Below, in pieces: positions 1-9,548 of a stretch of DNA of 64,000 nt (within the stretch, counting starts at the first letter, position 1; each line of letters begins with the position of its first letter). Source of the stretch: an uncultured Gallionellaceae bacterium (GTDB lineage: Bacteria > Pseudomonadota > Gammaproteobacteria > Burkholderiales > Gallionellaceae). Under the pieces are notes generated by a model. It saw only the letters and a program-made list of their open reading frames with translations, was not told where the DNA came from and ran no database searches. A program made the translations under genes and the position numbers. The stretch covers positions 1 to 64,000 of the forward strand of contig CAINCU010000013.1 of assembly GCA_903847155.1 (NCBI GenBank), in the 5' to 3' direction.

Positions 1-128
1 CTTGAGTCGACTCCATTTGCCTAAGCAAATTCGGTCTGCCTCAGTACAGGTACCCACACTAATCGGTTGTTTCTTCTATCTTTTAAAGAACTTTTTTACC
101 ACTTCCTCATCAGCCTCAGCTGCGAAGA
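1..128 (-). promoter_or_regulatory. rRNA operon leader (16S upstream region) with boxA-like antiterminator
   Basis: Read on the minus strand, this is the leader that normally lies just upstream of 16S rRNA. It has a boxA-like GTTCTTTAAAAG at 91-80, followed by AGTGTGGGTAC, resembling the boxA and TGTGTGGGC stretch of proteobacterial rrn leaders. It sits directly downstream of an rRNA-type promoter at 136-163. The 16S gene itself would begin beyond position 1, so no rRNA is inside the window. The assignment rests on motif order and the promoter, not on any 16S sequence. Confidence 0.72.
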
Positions 129-135
129 GGTGCGC

Positions 136-163
136 ATTATATAGAGTGAAAAACTTCCGTCAA
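136..163 (-). promoter_or_regulatory. Strong sigma-70 promoter of the rRNA operon
   Basis: On the minus strand there is a -35 box TTGACG (163-158), a 16-bp spacer and a perfect -10 box TATAAT (141-136). A GCGC-type discriminator follows immediately. A GC-rich discriminator after TATAAT is typical of stringently controlled rRNA promoters. It drives transcription leftwards through the boxA-containing leader and out of the window. Confidence 0.8.
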
Positions 164-208
164 CTCATTTTTATACGCACCACGATTAAACTTATTCCCT
201 GCACTGGG

Positions 209-282
<74 letters not shown>

Positions 283-298
283 TCAGAGAAGGGGGCGG

Positions 299-327
299 AC
301 TTTACAGAAGTTCGCAGACCTAGTCAA
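299..327 (-). promoter_or_regulatory. Promoter of the initiator tRNA gene
   Basis: On the minus strand, TTGACT (327-322), a 17-bp spacer and TAAAGT (304-299) precede the tRNA 5' end at 282 by about 17 bases. A very GC-rich stretch (CCGCCCCC) follows the -10 box, as expected of a growth-rate-controlled tRNA promoter. Confidence 0.7.
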
Positions 328-494
328 CTTGAATATCATCAATATTTGCAACATCTCAATAATCAACTCGAATTTTCAGCGACTACGCTGCCGAATTTGA
401 AATCACCTTTCGTTAGAACCTTATTTTTTGCTGGGTTACAATCTTACTTAATTCTTAATTTATTGTTGCCATCCCAGACCCTCCCTACAAAATC

Positions 495-1706
495 ATGTTG
501 AAAAAAATAAGTGTGCGCGATATTCGATCTGGGATGTACATCCAGGAAATTTGCGGTAGTTGGATGGAGCATCCATTTTGGAAAAAATCTTTTTTGCTTG
601 CATCTGAAGAAGATATCAACACGCTAAAAACATGTGGTATTCAGGAAGTGTGGATCGACTCTGACAAAGGGGGCGATGTCGAATCTCAGTCAGTATTATC
701 GACTTCTGCCAGCGAAAAGGAAAAAATCGAGAATGAATTATCAAAGATAGCCAAAGAATCCTCGCCAAACCTTCGCGTTCCTATTCACGAAGAGCTTGAA
801 CGCGCTCGTGAACTACAAGCAAGAAGTAGTGCCGCCGTTACCTCAATGTTTCAGGAAGCGCGCATGGGGAACGCTATCAAAATCAGTGAGGCTGCGCCGC
901 TGGTAGAGGAAATAAGCCAATCCATAACACGCAACCCTGAAGCGTTTCTCAACCTCGCCCGCCTTAAAACCAAGGACAACTACACTTATATGCATTCGGT
1001 TGCCGTCTGCGCGCTGATGCTCGCTCTGGGCAAGCAAATGGGACTCTCGGGTGCAACCTTAAAGGATGCCGGTCTAGCCGGTTTGCTACACGATGTTGGT
1101 AAGATGCTAATCCCTGACGAAATTCTCAATAAACCGGGTAAGCTTACTGATGAAGAATTCGCAATCGTTAAAGAGCATCCGCGCAAAGGCTGGGAAATTC
1201 TGCAAGGCTCTCCCAGCACCCCCGACCTTGCACTAGATGTCTGCTTGCACCACCATGAACGAGTGGATGGTAAAGGTTATCCAGAAAATTTATCTGGCGA
1301 CAATTTAACAATATTTTCCCGCATGGGGGCAGTGTGCGACGTGTATGACGCCCTGACCTCGAATCGCTGCTACAAAAATGGATGGGAACCTGCTGAGACC
1401 ATACGCAAGATGGCAGAGTGGAGAAATGGCCATTTTGACGAAAGAGTTTTCCAAGCTTTAGTCAAAACCATCGGCATCTATCCATCCGGCACTTTAGTAA
1501 GGCTCAAGTCAGGAAGGCTGGCTATAGTCATCGAGCAGACTGGAAAGAGCTTACTCATGCCTGTCGTAAAAGCATTTTTTTCGACCAAATCCAATGAGCC
1601 GATCCTGCCGGAAATGATAGACTTGAGTAGGTCGCAGGAAAGCATCGCCAACGCCGAAGACCCCGCCCAATGGGGCTTTGACTTAAAACAAGTCACAGGC
1701 TTTTAA
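495..1706 (+). CDS. HD-GYP domain phosphodiesterase (cyclic-di-GMP hydrolase family)
   Basis: The 403-residue protein has an N-terminal DUF3391-like region (about residues 1-130) and a C-terminal HD-GYP domain (about 160-330). The metal-binding HD pair is H199-D200 in LLHDVGK. A histidine cluster HHH lies at 252-254 and the signature GYP at 261-263, so the catalytic residues look intact. HD-GYP proteins hydrolyse cyclic-di-GMP to GMP or pGpG. There is no signal peptide or membrane segment, so it is presumably cytoplasmic. No strong Shine-Dalgarno is visible before the ATG. Acs follows after 30 bases on the same strand, but the functions are not obviously linked. Confidence 0.93.
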   Translation: MLKKISVRDIRSGMYIQEICGSWMEHPFWKKSFLLASEEDINTLKTCGIQEVWIDSDKGGDVESQSVLSTSASEKEKIENELSKIAKESSPNLRVPIHEELERARELQARSSAAVTSMFQEARMGNAIKISEAAPLVEEISQSITRNPEAFLNLARLKTKDNYTYMHSVAVCALMLALGKQMGLSGATLKDAGLAGLLHDVGKMLIPDEILNKPGKLTDEEFAIVKEHPRKGWEILQGSPSTPDLALDVCLHHHERVDGKGYPENLSGDNLTIFSRMGAVCDVYDALTSNRCYKNGWEPAETIRKMAEWRNGHFDERVFQALVKTIGIYPSGTLVRLKSGRLAIVIEQTGKSLLMPVVKAFFSTKSNEPILPEMIDLSRSQESIANAEDPAQWGFDLKQVTGF

Positions 1707-1736
1707 AATAAATACTTACCTCTTGGGGAGATATGA

Positions 1737-3704
1737 ATGTCCAACATCCAGTCCATTATGCACGAAAACCGTGTGTTCAATCCTTCCGCTGACTTTGTCA
1801 AACAGGCCAATGTGTCTGGCATGGACAGTTACCGTGCAATGTGCGATTCGGCTAATAAAGACTATGCGGGATTCTGGGCAAATCTCGCCCGCGAAACCCT
1901 ACTCTGGCACAAACCGTTCACCAAGACACTGGATGAAAGCAAAGCACCTTTTTACAAATGGTTCGAGGATGGCGAATTAAATGTTTCCTACAACTGCCTC
2001 GACAAGCATCTGGCGACACAACCCGAGAAGACCGCCATCATCTTTGAGGCCGACGACGGCAAAGTCACTCGCGTCAATTACCGCGAACTGCACGGGCGCG
2101 TTTGTCAATTCGCCAACGGTCTGAAATCGCGCGGCATCAAGAAAGGTGATCGCGTCATCATCTACATGCCAATGAGTGTGGAAGCTGTGATCGCCATGCA
2201 GGCCTGCGCCCGTATCGGCGCAATCCACTCCGTGGTGTTCGGCGGTTTTTCCTCCAAGAGTCTGCACGAACGCATCACCGACGCGCAGGCGGTTGCGGTC
2301 ATCACCGCCGACGGACAGTTCCGTGGTGGCAAGGCCATGGCGTTGAAACCGGCAGTGGACGAAGCGCTCACCATGGGTGGCTGCGAGGCGGTGCATAGCG
2401 TGATTGTCTATCGCCGCACCGGCGCTGAAGTGCAATGGAACGAGCAAAACAATGTGTGGTGGCATGATCTGTTCAATGCCCAATCCACGCACTGCGAACC
2501 GGAATGGGTGGGTGCCGAACATCCGTTGTTCATCCTCTACACCTCCGGTTCCACCGGCAAACCCAAGGGGGTGCAGCACTCCACCGGCGGCTACCTGCTG
2601 GGTGCAATGGTTTCGATGAAATGGGTGTTCGATTACAAACCAACCGACATTTTCTGGTGTACCGCCGATGTGGGCTGGATCACCGGCCACAGTTACGTAA
2701 CCTACGGCCCTCTAGCGATGGGCGCGACGCAACTTATCTTTGAAGGCGTACCGACTTACCCGGACGCAGGTCGTTTCTGGAAAATGATTCAGGATCACAA
2801 GATCACCACCTTCTACACTGCCCCTACCGCAATCCGTTCCCTGATCAAACTGGGCGGCGACCTGCCCAAGCAATACGACCTGTCCTCGCTGCGTCTGCTC
2901 GGCACCGTGGGCGAACCGATCAACCCGGAAGCGTGGATGTGGTACTACACCGTCGTCGGCCAGTCGCGCTGCCCCATCGTGGATACCTGGTGGCAAACCG
3001 AAACCGGCTGCCACATGATCGCTCCGTTGCCCGGCGCGATGCCAATCAAGCCCGGCACCTGCACCCTCCCTCTGCCCGGCATTATAGCCACCATCGTCAA
3101 CGAGGCTGGCGATGAAGTGAACGACCAACATGGCGGCTTCCTTGTCATCAAGAAACCGTTCCCCTCACAGATCCGCACCATCTGGGGTGACCCGGAGCGC
3201 TACAAGAAAGGCTATTTCCCCGAAGAAATGCGGGGCGCTTATCTGGCTGGCGACTCCGCACACCGCGATGAAGACGGCTATTTCTGGATCATGGGACGCA
3301 TTGACGATGTGTTGAACGTTTCGGGACACCGCTTGGGCACCATGGAAATCGAATCCGCACTGGTTTCCAATCCGCTGGTGGCGGAAGCCGCCATCGTCGG
3401 AAAACCTCACGAAATCAAGGGTGAATCTGTAGTTGCTTTCGTGGTACTGAAGGGCGCGCGCCCGGCCGATGCGGCTGCCGCAAAGAAACTCGCCGAAGAA
3501 TTGCGTAACTGGGTCGGCAAGGAAATCGGCCCGATTGCCAAGCCCGACGAAATTCGCTTCGGCGAGAACCTGCCCAAGACTCGTTCTGGTAAAATAATGC
3601 GCCGTCTGTTACGCGCCATCGCCAAGGGCGAGGAAATCACGCAAGATGTTTCAACCTTGGAGAATCCGGCAATTTTGGAACAATTGAAAGAGGTTATCCG
3701 TTGA
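1737..3704 (+). CDS. acs: Acetyl-coenzyme A synthetase (AMP-forming)
   Basis: The 655-residue length matches bacterial Acs (about 650). It activates acetate to acetyl-AMP and then acetyl-CoA in the cytoplasm. The adenylate-forming P-loop [11 protein letters not shown] lies at about 264-274, the DTWWQTETG motif mid-protein, and the C-terminal [11 protein letters not shown] carries the catalytic, acetylation-regulated lysine at about residue 619. GGGGAG precedes the ATG at a suitable distance. The stop overlaps the TTG start of the next gene, so translation may be coupled. The long antisense ORF inside it (1977-2690) is a coding shadow. Confidence 0.97.
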   Translation: MSNIQSIMHENRVFNPSADFVKQANVSGMDSYRAMCDSANKDYAGFWANLARETLLWHKPFTKTLDESKAPFYKWFEDGELNVSYNCLDKHLATQPEKTAIIFEADDGKVTRVNYRELHGRVCQFANGLKSRGIKKGDRVIIYMPMSVEAVIAMQACARIGAIHSVVFGGFSSKSLHERITDAQAVAVITADGQFRGGKAMALKPAVDEALTMGGCEAVHSVIVYRRTGAEVQWNEQNNVWWHDLFNAQSTHCEPEWVGAEHPLFILYTSGSTGKPKGVQHSTGGYLLGAMVSMKWVFDYKPTDIFWCTADVGWITGHSYVTYGPLAMGATQLIFEGVPTYPDAGRFWKMIQDHKITTFYTAPTAIRSLIKLGGDLPKQYDLSSLRLLGTVGEPINPEAWMWYYTVVGQSRCPIVDTWWQTETGCHMIAPLPGAMPIKPGTCTLPLPGIIATIVNEAGDEVNDQHGGFLVIKKPFPSQIRTIWGDPERYKKGYFPEEMRGAYLAGDSAHRDEDGYFWIMGRIDDVLNVSGHRLGTMEIESALVSNPLVAEAAIVGKPHEIKGESVVAFVVLKGARPADAAAAKKLAEELRNWVGKEIGPIAKPDEIRFGENLPKTRSGKIMRRLLRAIAKGEEITQDVSTLENPAILEQLKEVIR

Positions 3705-5287
3705 ACGATTTGTTGATTCGACACACCAAGGAAACAGCGCGCCTAGCCGCGCTGTTTGTGTTTATTGCTTCGGCGATGTCTATGCACCTCGCTCGCGCCG
3801 ACGAGAACGTGATACAAGCAGACAAGCCGGTAGCGATGCAGGCACCGGCTCCCATTCGGGAGGCCATGATCCTCGCACCGGAGTATGTTCTGGACACCCC
3901 CGCCCTCCCCGGCATATCCACCTTTAGCAGTTCCACCCCAAGTGCAACCAGCACAAACGTGTCAACACAATCGGTAGCTGACACAGGCAAAGAAAACGTT
4001 CCGGTAATGGCCGCATTGCCGGACGAAAATGTTTGGCAACGCGTACGCAGTGGCTTTGCCATGAAAGAGCTCAACAGCCCGTTGGTAAAACACCATGAAA
4101 AATGGTATGCAAGCCACCCCGACTACGTGTTGCGCATGAGCGAACGCGCTCAGCATTATCTGTATTACATCGAGCAAGAAGTGGAACGTCGCGGCATGCC
4201 GTCCGAAATCGCACTGTTGCCCGTCATTGAAAGCGCGTTCAACCCCGGCGCCAACTCCGTAGCACGCGCTTCCGGTATTTGGCAATTCATTCCCTCCACC
4301 GGCAAGCACTTCGGTATGGAGCAAAACTGGTGGTTCGACGGGCGGCGCGACGTTGTCAGCGCCACCAACGGCGCGCTGGATTATCTGCAAAAATTGCACG
4401 ACCAGTTCGGCGATTGGGAATTGGCGCTGGCCGCCTACAACTGCGGTGAAAACTGCATTGCGCGCGCGCAGGCCAAAAATCTAAAACACCATAAACCGAT
4501 CGATTTCGCGCATCTCAGCATCCCGCGCGAAACACGCAACTACGTGCCAAAACTGCTGGCGGTCAAGAACATTGTCAGCGACCCAGCGCGTTACGGCTTG
4601 GTGTTGCAGGACATCCCGAACCGCCCTTATTTTGCCGCAGTCTCCACATCAAAACCGATGGACGTGAAGCTGGCTGCCGAACTGGCCGACATCTCGATGG
4701 ATGAGTTTCTGGCGCTCAACCCCGGCCATAACCGGCCGGTGATTTTGAAAGACGACGGAGAAGTGTTGCTGCTGCCGGTTGACAAAGTGGATACCTTCCG
4801 CAGCAATCTGGAAAAAAATTCGCAGCGCCTCGTTTCATGGCGTGCTTACAAAACCACCAAGGGCGAAAAATTCACCGAAGTTGCCTCGCGCTGCAACATT
4901 TCGCTGGAGCAACTGCGCACTGCCAATGGTTTGTCGAGATACGCGGATCAGAGCAATGGACAAACCCTGCTGGTTCCGGCGAATGAAACCGAGGCAAGCG
5001 AAGAATTTTCCCCATTCAACATGCATGCCTCTGCAGTACAGGAAATGTCCGGGTTCAGCTACGCGGTACACAAAGGGGACACAATCTCCACCATCGCACG
5101 GCGTTTCCACGTCGGTCAGTCGGGCTTGATCAGCATGAACCACGGCAGCAAACGTCTGCACATCGGACAACGTTTCACTATCCTGCCCGGCAGCTCATAT
5201 GCGAGTTACTCGCCAAAGCATTCGCATCGAGGACATCACCTCAAACGCGCATTAGCAAAACGCTCTGAGCGCGTGGCAATGAACTAA
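3701..5287 (+). CDS. mltD: Membrane-bound lytic murein transglycosylase D with LysM repeats
   Basis: The 528-residue protein cleaves the MurNAc-GlcNAc bond of peptidoglycan. A signal peptide (hydrophobic core about 13-27, likely cleavage after ARA near residue 33) supports the TTG start at 3701, which overlaps the acs stop; an ATG at 3775 would remove it. The SLT domain (about 150-290) has the catalytic glutamate E177 in VIESAFNP and the family motif [11 protein letters not shown]. Two LysM cell-wall-binding modules lie at about 380-425 and 450-495. The tail is rich in Lys, His and Arg. There is no lipobox cysteine, unlike E. coli MltD. The stop overlaps the convergent ABC-transporter ATPase gene by four bases. 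Confidence 0.92.
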   Translation: MNDLLIRHTKETARLAALFVFIASAMSMHLARADENVIQADKPVAMQAPAPIREAMILAPEYVLDTPALPGISTFSSSTPSATSTNVSTQSVADTGKENVPVMAALPDENVWQRVRSGFAMKELNSPLVKHHEKWYASHPDYVLRMSERAQHYLYYIEQEVERRGMPSEIALLPVIESAFNPGANSVARASGIWQFIPSTGKHFGMEQNWWFDGRRDVVSATNGALDYLQKLHDQFGDWELALAAYNCGENCIARAQAKNLKHHKPIDFAHLSIPRETRNYVPKLLAVKNIVSDPARYGLVLQDIPNRPYFAAVSTSKPMDVKLAAELADISMDEFLALNPGHNRPVILKDDGEVLLLPVDKVDTFRSNLEKNSQRLVSWRAYKTTKGEKFTEVASRCNISLEQLRTANGLSRYADQSNGQTLLVPANETEASEEFSPFNMHASAVQEMSGFSYAVHKGDTISTIARRFHVGQSGLISMNHGSKRLHIGQRFTILPGSSYASYSPKHSHRGHHLKRALAKRSERVAMN

Positions 5288-7266
5288 TTTCCAGAATACA
5301 AATGACAGTGCACGCCATGCGTCGCGCTGATGTTTGTGGTTTCCGGATATTGCGCACAGACCGGCATCACCTGCGCGCAACGCGGTGCGAAATGGCAACC
5401 CTGCGGCGGGTTCGCAGGTGATGGCAGATCGCCTTCCAGCTTGATGTATTTCCTTCCCTCGCCGTCAATACGCGGCACCGCAGCCAGCAAAGCCTGCGTG
5501 TAGGGGTGCCTAGGTGAACGCAGAACCTCCTCCGACGTACCCCGTTCAACGATACGGCCCAAATACATCACACACACTTCATGCGCGAGATATTCCACCA
5601 CCGCAAGATTGTGCGTAATGAACAGGTAACTCAAACCCAGCTCCTCCTGCAACGCTTTCAGCAGATTCAGAATCTGCGCCTGCACCGACACATCCAAAGC
5701 ACTGGTCGGCTCGTCGCAAATCAATAGTTGGGGCGACACCGCCAACGCGCGGGCGATGGCGATGCGCTGGCGCTGCCCGCCGGAGAACTCATGCGGATAA
5801 CGCCACTTGCTGTCGAGCGCCAGTCCTACCTTATCCAGCAACCCGTCGATATGCGCTTGCCGCGCCGCACTGTCACCGCCGATGTGCAGCGCACTCATGC
5901 CTTCTTCGAGAATCTCCGCCACGCGCATCTTGGGATTGAGTGAGGCATAAGGATCCTGGAACACCATCTGCATTTTCGCGCGCGCAAGGCGCGAACCGAT
6001 CAGTTCATGCCCATCGAACTGCACACTGCCCGCCGTGGGCGCAATCAATTGCAACAGCGCCTTGCCCAGCGTCGTCTTGCCGCAACCGGACTCACCTACC
6101 AGCGCCAAGGTGCGCCCCGGCGCAATGGACAGCGACACACCATCCACTGCTTTCACTTGTCCGACCACGCGCTGCAACAGGCCTTTGCGGATGGGGAAGT
6201 GGACGCGCAAGTCTTCGACATTCAGGATTGGGGATTGAGGATTGAGGATTGAGTGGTGCGTTGCTGGTTCACCAGATTCACGCGACTCTTCCTCAGTCCT
6301 CAATTCTCGTTCCTCAATCCTGCCGTACAAATGACACCTCACCCCGCGCCCATCAATCACCGTCCACTCCGGCGTCTGCTCATTGCACAGCGCCCATGCC
6401 CTGTCGCAACGCGGCGTGAAACGACAGCCCAGCTTGATGCTGCCAAGCGGCGGCACACTACCGGGAATCGCCGCCAATGCTTGTCCGCTATGCCGCGCAT
6501 CAGGCAATGCGGCGAAAAGTTTCTGCGTGTAAGGATGCAATGGTTGTGCAAATAATTGTTCGCGCGTGGCCTGCTCGATGATTTGCCCGGCATACATCAC
6601 CCCAACGCGATGCGCCGTCTCCGCCACTACGCCGAGGTCGTGCGTGATGAGCAACATCCCCATACCGGTTGTGTCTTGCGTATCGCGCAGCAATTGCAGC
6701 ACCTGCGCCTGTATCGTCACATCCAGCGCGGTGGTGGGTTCGTCGGCGATCAGCAACTTCGGGCTGCCCGCCAACGCCATCGCGATCATCACGCGCTGCT
6801 TCATGCCGCCGGAAAGCTGGAACGGATATTCATGCACACGCCGTGGCGAATCCGGGATGCCGACTTGATCGAGCAACTCGATGCAGCGCGCGCTGGCTAC
6901 CAAACCTTTCAGGTCTTGATGCAACACCAACACCTCGGCAATCTGTTGCCCCACCGTCATCACCGGATTCAAACTCAGCCCCGGCTCCTGAAAGATCATC
7001 GCCATCGTGCTACCGCGCACTGCGCGCATCTCGTGTTCCGGCAGATCGAACAAAGCCGCGCCATCCATGCGCACAGCACCGCCCGCATTCACCACCCCGT
7101 CCGGCAACAAGCGCATCAACGAAAGCGCCGTCATCGACTTGCCGCAACCGGATTCGCCCAGTAACGCAAAAGTCTCGCCCGCCGCAATGTCGAATGAAAT
7201 GCCATCGACGATGCAAGCGCCGTTGCGCAAGGCCGTGGTCAGGGATTGAACAGATAGCAGGCTCAT
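5284..7266 (-). CDS. yejF: Peptide ABC transporter, fused double ATPase (YejF/OppD-OppF type)
   Basis: The 660-residue protein carries two complete nucleotide-binding domains, as in YejF and GsiA. The first has Walker A GESGCGKS at 37-44, signature LSGGMKQR and Walker B LLIADEP. The second has GESGCGKT near 395, signature FSGGQRQR and LLICDEP. Each ends with the oligopeptide-transporter C-terminal extension rich in Cys (CRFTPRCD; CHFAPRC) that can hold an iron-sulfur cluster. The linker between the halves is encoded partly by a 7-bp tandem repeat (6226-6253), unusual for a coding region. It energises uptake through the two permeases encoded upstream, separated here by about 900 bp of foreign-looking DNA. 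Confidence 0.93.
   Translation of the reverse strand: MSLLSVQSLTTALRNGACIVDGISFDIAAGETFALLGESGCGKSMTALSLMRLLPDGVVNAGGAVRMDGAALFDLPEHEMRAVRGSTMAMIFQEPGLSLNPVMTVGQQIAEVLVLHQDLKGLVASARCIELLDQVGIPDSPRRVHEYPFQLSGGMKQRVMIAMALAGSPKLLIADEPTTALDVTIQAQVLQLLRDTQDTTGMGMLLITHDLGVVAETAHRVGVMYAGQIIEQATREQLFAQPLHPYTQKLFAALPDARHSGQALAAIPGSVPPLGSIKLGCRFTPRCDRAWALCNEQTPEWTVIDGRGVRCHLYGRIEERELRTEEESRESGEPATHHSILNPQSPILNVEDLRVHFPIRKGLLQRVVGQVKAVDGVSLSIAPGRTLALVGESGCGKTTLGKALLQLIAPTAGSVQFDGHELIGSRLARAKMQMVFQDPYASLNPKMRVAEILEEGMSALHIGGDSAARQAHIDGLLDKVGLALDSKWRYPHEFSGGQRQRIAIARALAVSPQLLICDEPTSALDVSVQAQILNLLKALQEELGLSYLFITHNLAVVEYLAHEVCVMYLGRIVERGTSEEVLRSPRHPYTQALLAAVPRIDGEGRKYIKLEGDLPSPANPPQGCHFAPRCAQVMPVCAQYPETTNISATHGVHCHLYSGN
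6226..6253. repeat. Four tandem 7-bp units inside the transporter ATPase gene
   Basis: Plus-strand units are GATTGGG, GATTGAG, GATTGAG and GATTGAG. The repeat lies in the interdomain linker of the fused ATPase. A nearby stretch at 6291-6320 has CCTCAATT and CCTCAATCC, partly inverted copies of the same unit. Seven is not a multiple of three, so gain or loss of a unit would shift the frame between the two ATPase halves. Confidence 0.85.
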
Positions 7267-7614
7267 GCCGCCAACCCCGCGCCGAGCGTCTGTCCGCTTT
7301 CGGATTCATAAATCAAAATTTCACTCATCGCATTACCTGTATAGCGGCCCGAATGCTGCTCCGCTGTTTTTGTTAAGGCGAGAGTGTAAATCATCAGGGT
7401 GAAAACCTCCGAATAGCAGCCCGGCATCACGGACAAGGAAGCAATCAGGTTTGAAAATTACACACGCTCATGTACTATGAAATTTGCCAAGCGATTTCCA
7501 ATGTTGATGGGGGATTGGAATGTCAAAATCAGAATGTCGTAATGCAAGACCTGACCCCGTCGCGCGCATGTCCCCGTCGCTTCGTTTTGGCTACGTCCAT
7601 AATTAGGAGTATTC
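7267..7614. other. Gene-free stretch with the AAGACCTGACCCCGTCG repeat
   Basis: This 348-bp gap between the ATPase gene and the small membrane protein gene has no convincing reading frame. At 7525-7562 it contains AGAATGTCGTAATGCAAGAC followed by CTGACCCCGTCG. Nearly the same string recurs at 60438-60470, and the CTGACCCCGT core recurs at 59567-59577. The rest shows nothing recognisable. Confidence 0.6.
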
Positions 7615-8013
7615 ATGCAAACGTCCGACTGGATTGCCCTTGCAGCTTGTGTTGCTGCATTCCTCGCACTTATTCCGGCATTTTCTCCACTCTTTCGAAA
7701 GACGAGATTGGAGGAGAAAGCGGGGAGCACAGAAACATCATCCTTCATTGAAACAGAGGATGGTGCAGCACCTCCCCACCCTTCTCCCCCACTCAACAAT
7801 TTTGGAACGGCGGTTGTACTCACATCGCTCGCGCTTGCCATCGGCGTTGTTGAGATCGTTCTTTTCAGCGCTGTTGCCAATTATTTTGGCGTTGCAGTCG
7901 ACTCACATACGATGCCCTCGAATTGGCACGCTGTTTACTTAGCTTTGTTTCTTATACCTGGGTTGCTCTTGCTCAGGGCACTCATGTCTATCTCGGACAT
8001 GTTCCACTTATGA
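7615..8013 (+). CDS. Small predicted membrane protein of unknown function
   Basis: The 132-residue protein has three likely membrane segments (about 7-25, 64-86 and 105-124). A polar loop between the first two is rich in Glu, Pro and Ser. A family cannot be recognised. It lies on the plus strand in the middle of an otherwise minus-strand peptide transporter locus. A GACCCCGT-type repeat lies on its left and a copy of the dispersed palindromic repeat on its right, which suggests insertion into the locus. TTAGGAG precedes the ATG at a short distance, supporting translation. Confidence 0.6.
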   Translation: MQTSDWIALAACVAAFLALIPAFSPLFRKTRLEEKAGSTETSSFIETEDGAAPPHPSPPLNNFGTAVVLTSLALAIGVVEIVLFSAVANYFGVAVDSHTMPSNWHAVYLALFLIPGLLLLRALMSISDMFHL

Positions 8014-8074
8014 TTAGAGATCGATAGGGCCAGACTCCATCGATCCACTCAATTCCCAACACCCGCCTGCCTGT

Positions 8075-8110
8075 AGATGCCCGTCAATAGGCAATTCGCA
8101 ATGTGCGATG
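8075..8110. repeat. Dispersed palindromic repeat, partial copy 1
   Basis: Contains AGATGCCCGTCAATAGGC, the reverse complement of the core GCCTATTGACGGGCATCT shared by the family. Only this core and a few bases of the other arm are kept. It lies between the inserted small membrane protein gene and the end of the permease gene. Confidence 0.7.
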
Positions 8111-8201
8111 GTTGTAGATTGGCGTATTCAGGGCGTTGCGAAGAAGGTGGATATAAAAATCTGGCGGCAAGTACCTTGCTTGCCGTTTTCGCATTCAAAC
8201 G

Positions 8202-9548
8202 TTAAGCCTCTGTCCGATTCAATCTCGGATCGAACGCATCGCGCACCGCATCGGCAAATAAATTCGCCGCCAGCACCAGCAGCAACATGAAGCAGAATGC
8301 CGAGGCCAGCGCCCACCACACGACGGGTTCACGCCCCATTTCCAGCCGGGCGGCGTTGATCATGGTACCGAAGGAAATCATTGAGGGATCGACGCCCACG
8401 CCGACGTAGGACAGCACCGCTTCGGCCAGCACCAGCGCGGAGAAATCCATCACCAGCGAGATCAGCACGATGTGCATCACGTTGGGCATGATGTGGCGCG
8501 TGAGGATGCGCAAGCTGGACACGCCGAAAGATTGCGCTGCCTGGATGTATTCCATCTCGCGCAGCTTCAGCGTCTCGCCGCGCAGCAGTCGGCATAAGCC
8601 GGTCCAACTGGTCATGCCGAGGATCAGGCACAAGAACACCAGCCGCAGGTCGGCGCGCGAGGCGGTGGTAGTGAACCATTGCGGATGGGTGTCGATGGTG
8701 ACCTGCATCATCAGCACCGCCGCCGCGATCAGCAGCACGCTGGGAATGGAACTGAGCACGGTGTAGAGATATTGAATAACGTCGTCCACCCAGCCGCGAA
8801 AATAGCCCGCCGCCACGCCAAGGAACAACGCCAGCGGCAACGTCACCAGCGTCGTCACCGTGCCGATGATGAGTCCGGTGCGGATGCTTTTCAGCGAGAG
8901 GTATAGCACGTCTTGTCCGACCTTATCGGTGCCAAGGATGTGATAGACGGAAGCGAGATTGGCGAGTACGCCGATGAGGATGGCGAGAATAACGATGGCA
9001 ACGAACACCGCGCGCTGTGGTAGCCAATGTTTTGCATTCCACGCCAGCAACAAGCCGACCAACAATCCTGCCAACGCGCCGATCAAAACTCGCTCCATCA
9101 CATCCCCATCCCGCTGCGCCACATCCGCCAGATGCGTGCCGCCGTATTGCAGTCGCGGATATTCGCGCACGATGTGGCCCTGCGCATCAGTGCTGGTTTC
9201 CTTGGCATACAGCGTGAGCGCGAATGGGGCGGAATAGGTTTTCTCGTTATGCGTGCGCAGAGGCTCGACCAGTTTGTCGAACATGCTCAACACCTCGGGC
9301 GAATACACTTTTTCGCCGCTGTTCGTCTGCGGCAGCGCAACGCGGAAATGCAGCGTATCCAGCAAGCCGACCACGAGGAATAGCGACAATACCAGTAGTG
9401 ACACCATCGCCACGTTGCTCTGTGACACACGCCGCCATGGCAACAGCAGGTGTTCATACTTGCGCACATACCAGACAGACACGATACCCGCCGCGATCAG
9501 CAGGAACACCAGCGCGTCGCTCCACAGAATGATTGGCGTAAAACTCAT
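8202..9548 (-). CDS. yejE: Peptide ABC transporter permease (YejE/OppC type)
   Basis: The 448-residue inner-membrane protein forms part of the channel. N-terminal membrane segments (about 10-28 and 47-65) are followed by a periplasmic stretch. The transport core with at least five membrane helices begins near residue 150. The permease signature region reads REMEYIQAAQSFGVSS, with the EAAx-like loop that contacts the ATPase. It is longer than E. coli YejE (about 340), owing to the N-terminal half. Its start overlaps the stop of the partner permease by four bases, so the two are one transcript. Confidence 0.9.
   Translation of the reverse strand: MSFTPIILWSDALVFLLIAAGIVSVWYVRKYEHLLLPWRRVSQSNVAMVSLLVLSLFLVVGLLDTLHFRVALPQTNSGEKVYSPEVLSMFDKLVEPLRTHNEKTYSAPFALTLYAKETSTDAQGHIVREYPRLQYGGTHLADVAQRDGDVMERVLIGALAGLLVGLLLAWNAKHWLPQRAVFVAIVILAILIGVLANLASVYHILGTDKVGQDVLYLSLKSIRTGLIIGTVTTLVTLPLALFLGVAAGYFRGWVDDVIQYLYTVLSSIPSVLLIAAAVLMMQVTIDTHPQWFTTTASRADLRLVFLCLILGMTSWTGLCRLLRGETLKLREMEYIQAAQSFGVSSLRILTRHIMPNVMHIVLISLVMDFSALVLAEAVLSYVGVGVDPSMISFGTMINAARLEMGREPVVWWALASAFCFMLLLVLAANLFADAVRDAFDPRLNRTEA

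Noticed and set aside
1977-2690. 237-codon ORF antisense to acs
   Set aside because: Shadow inside acs, no motif.
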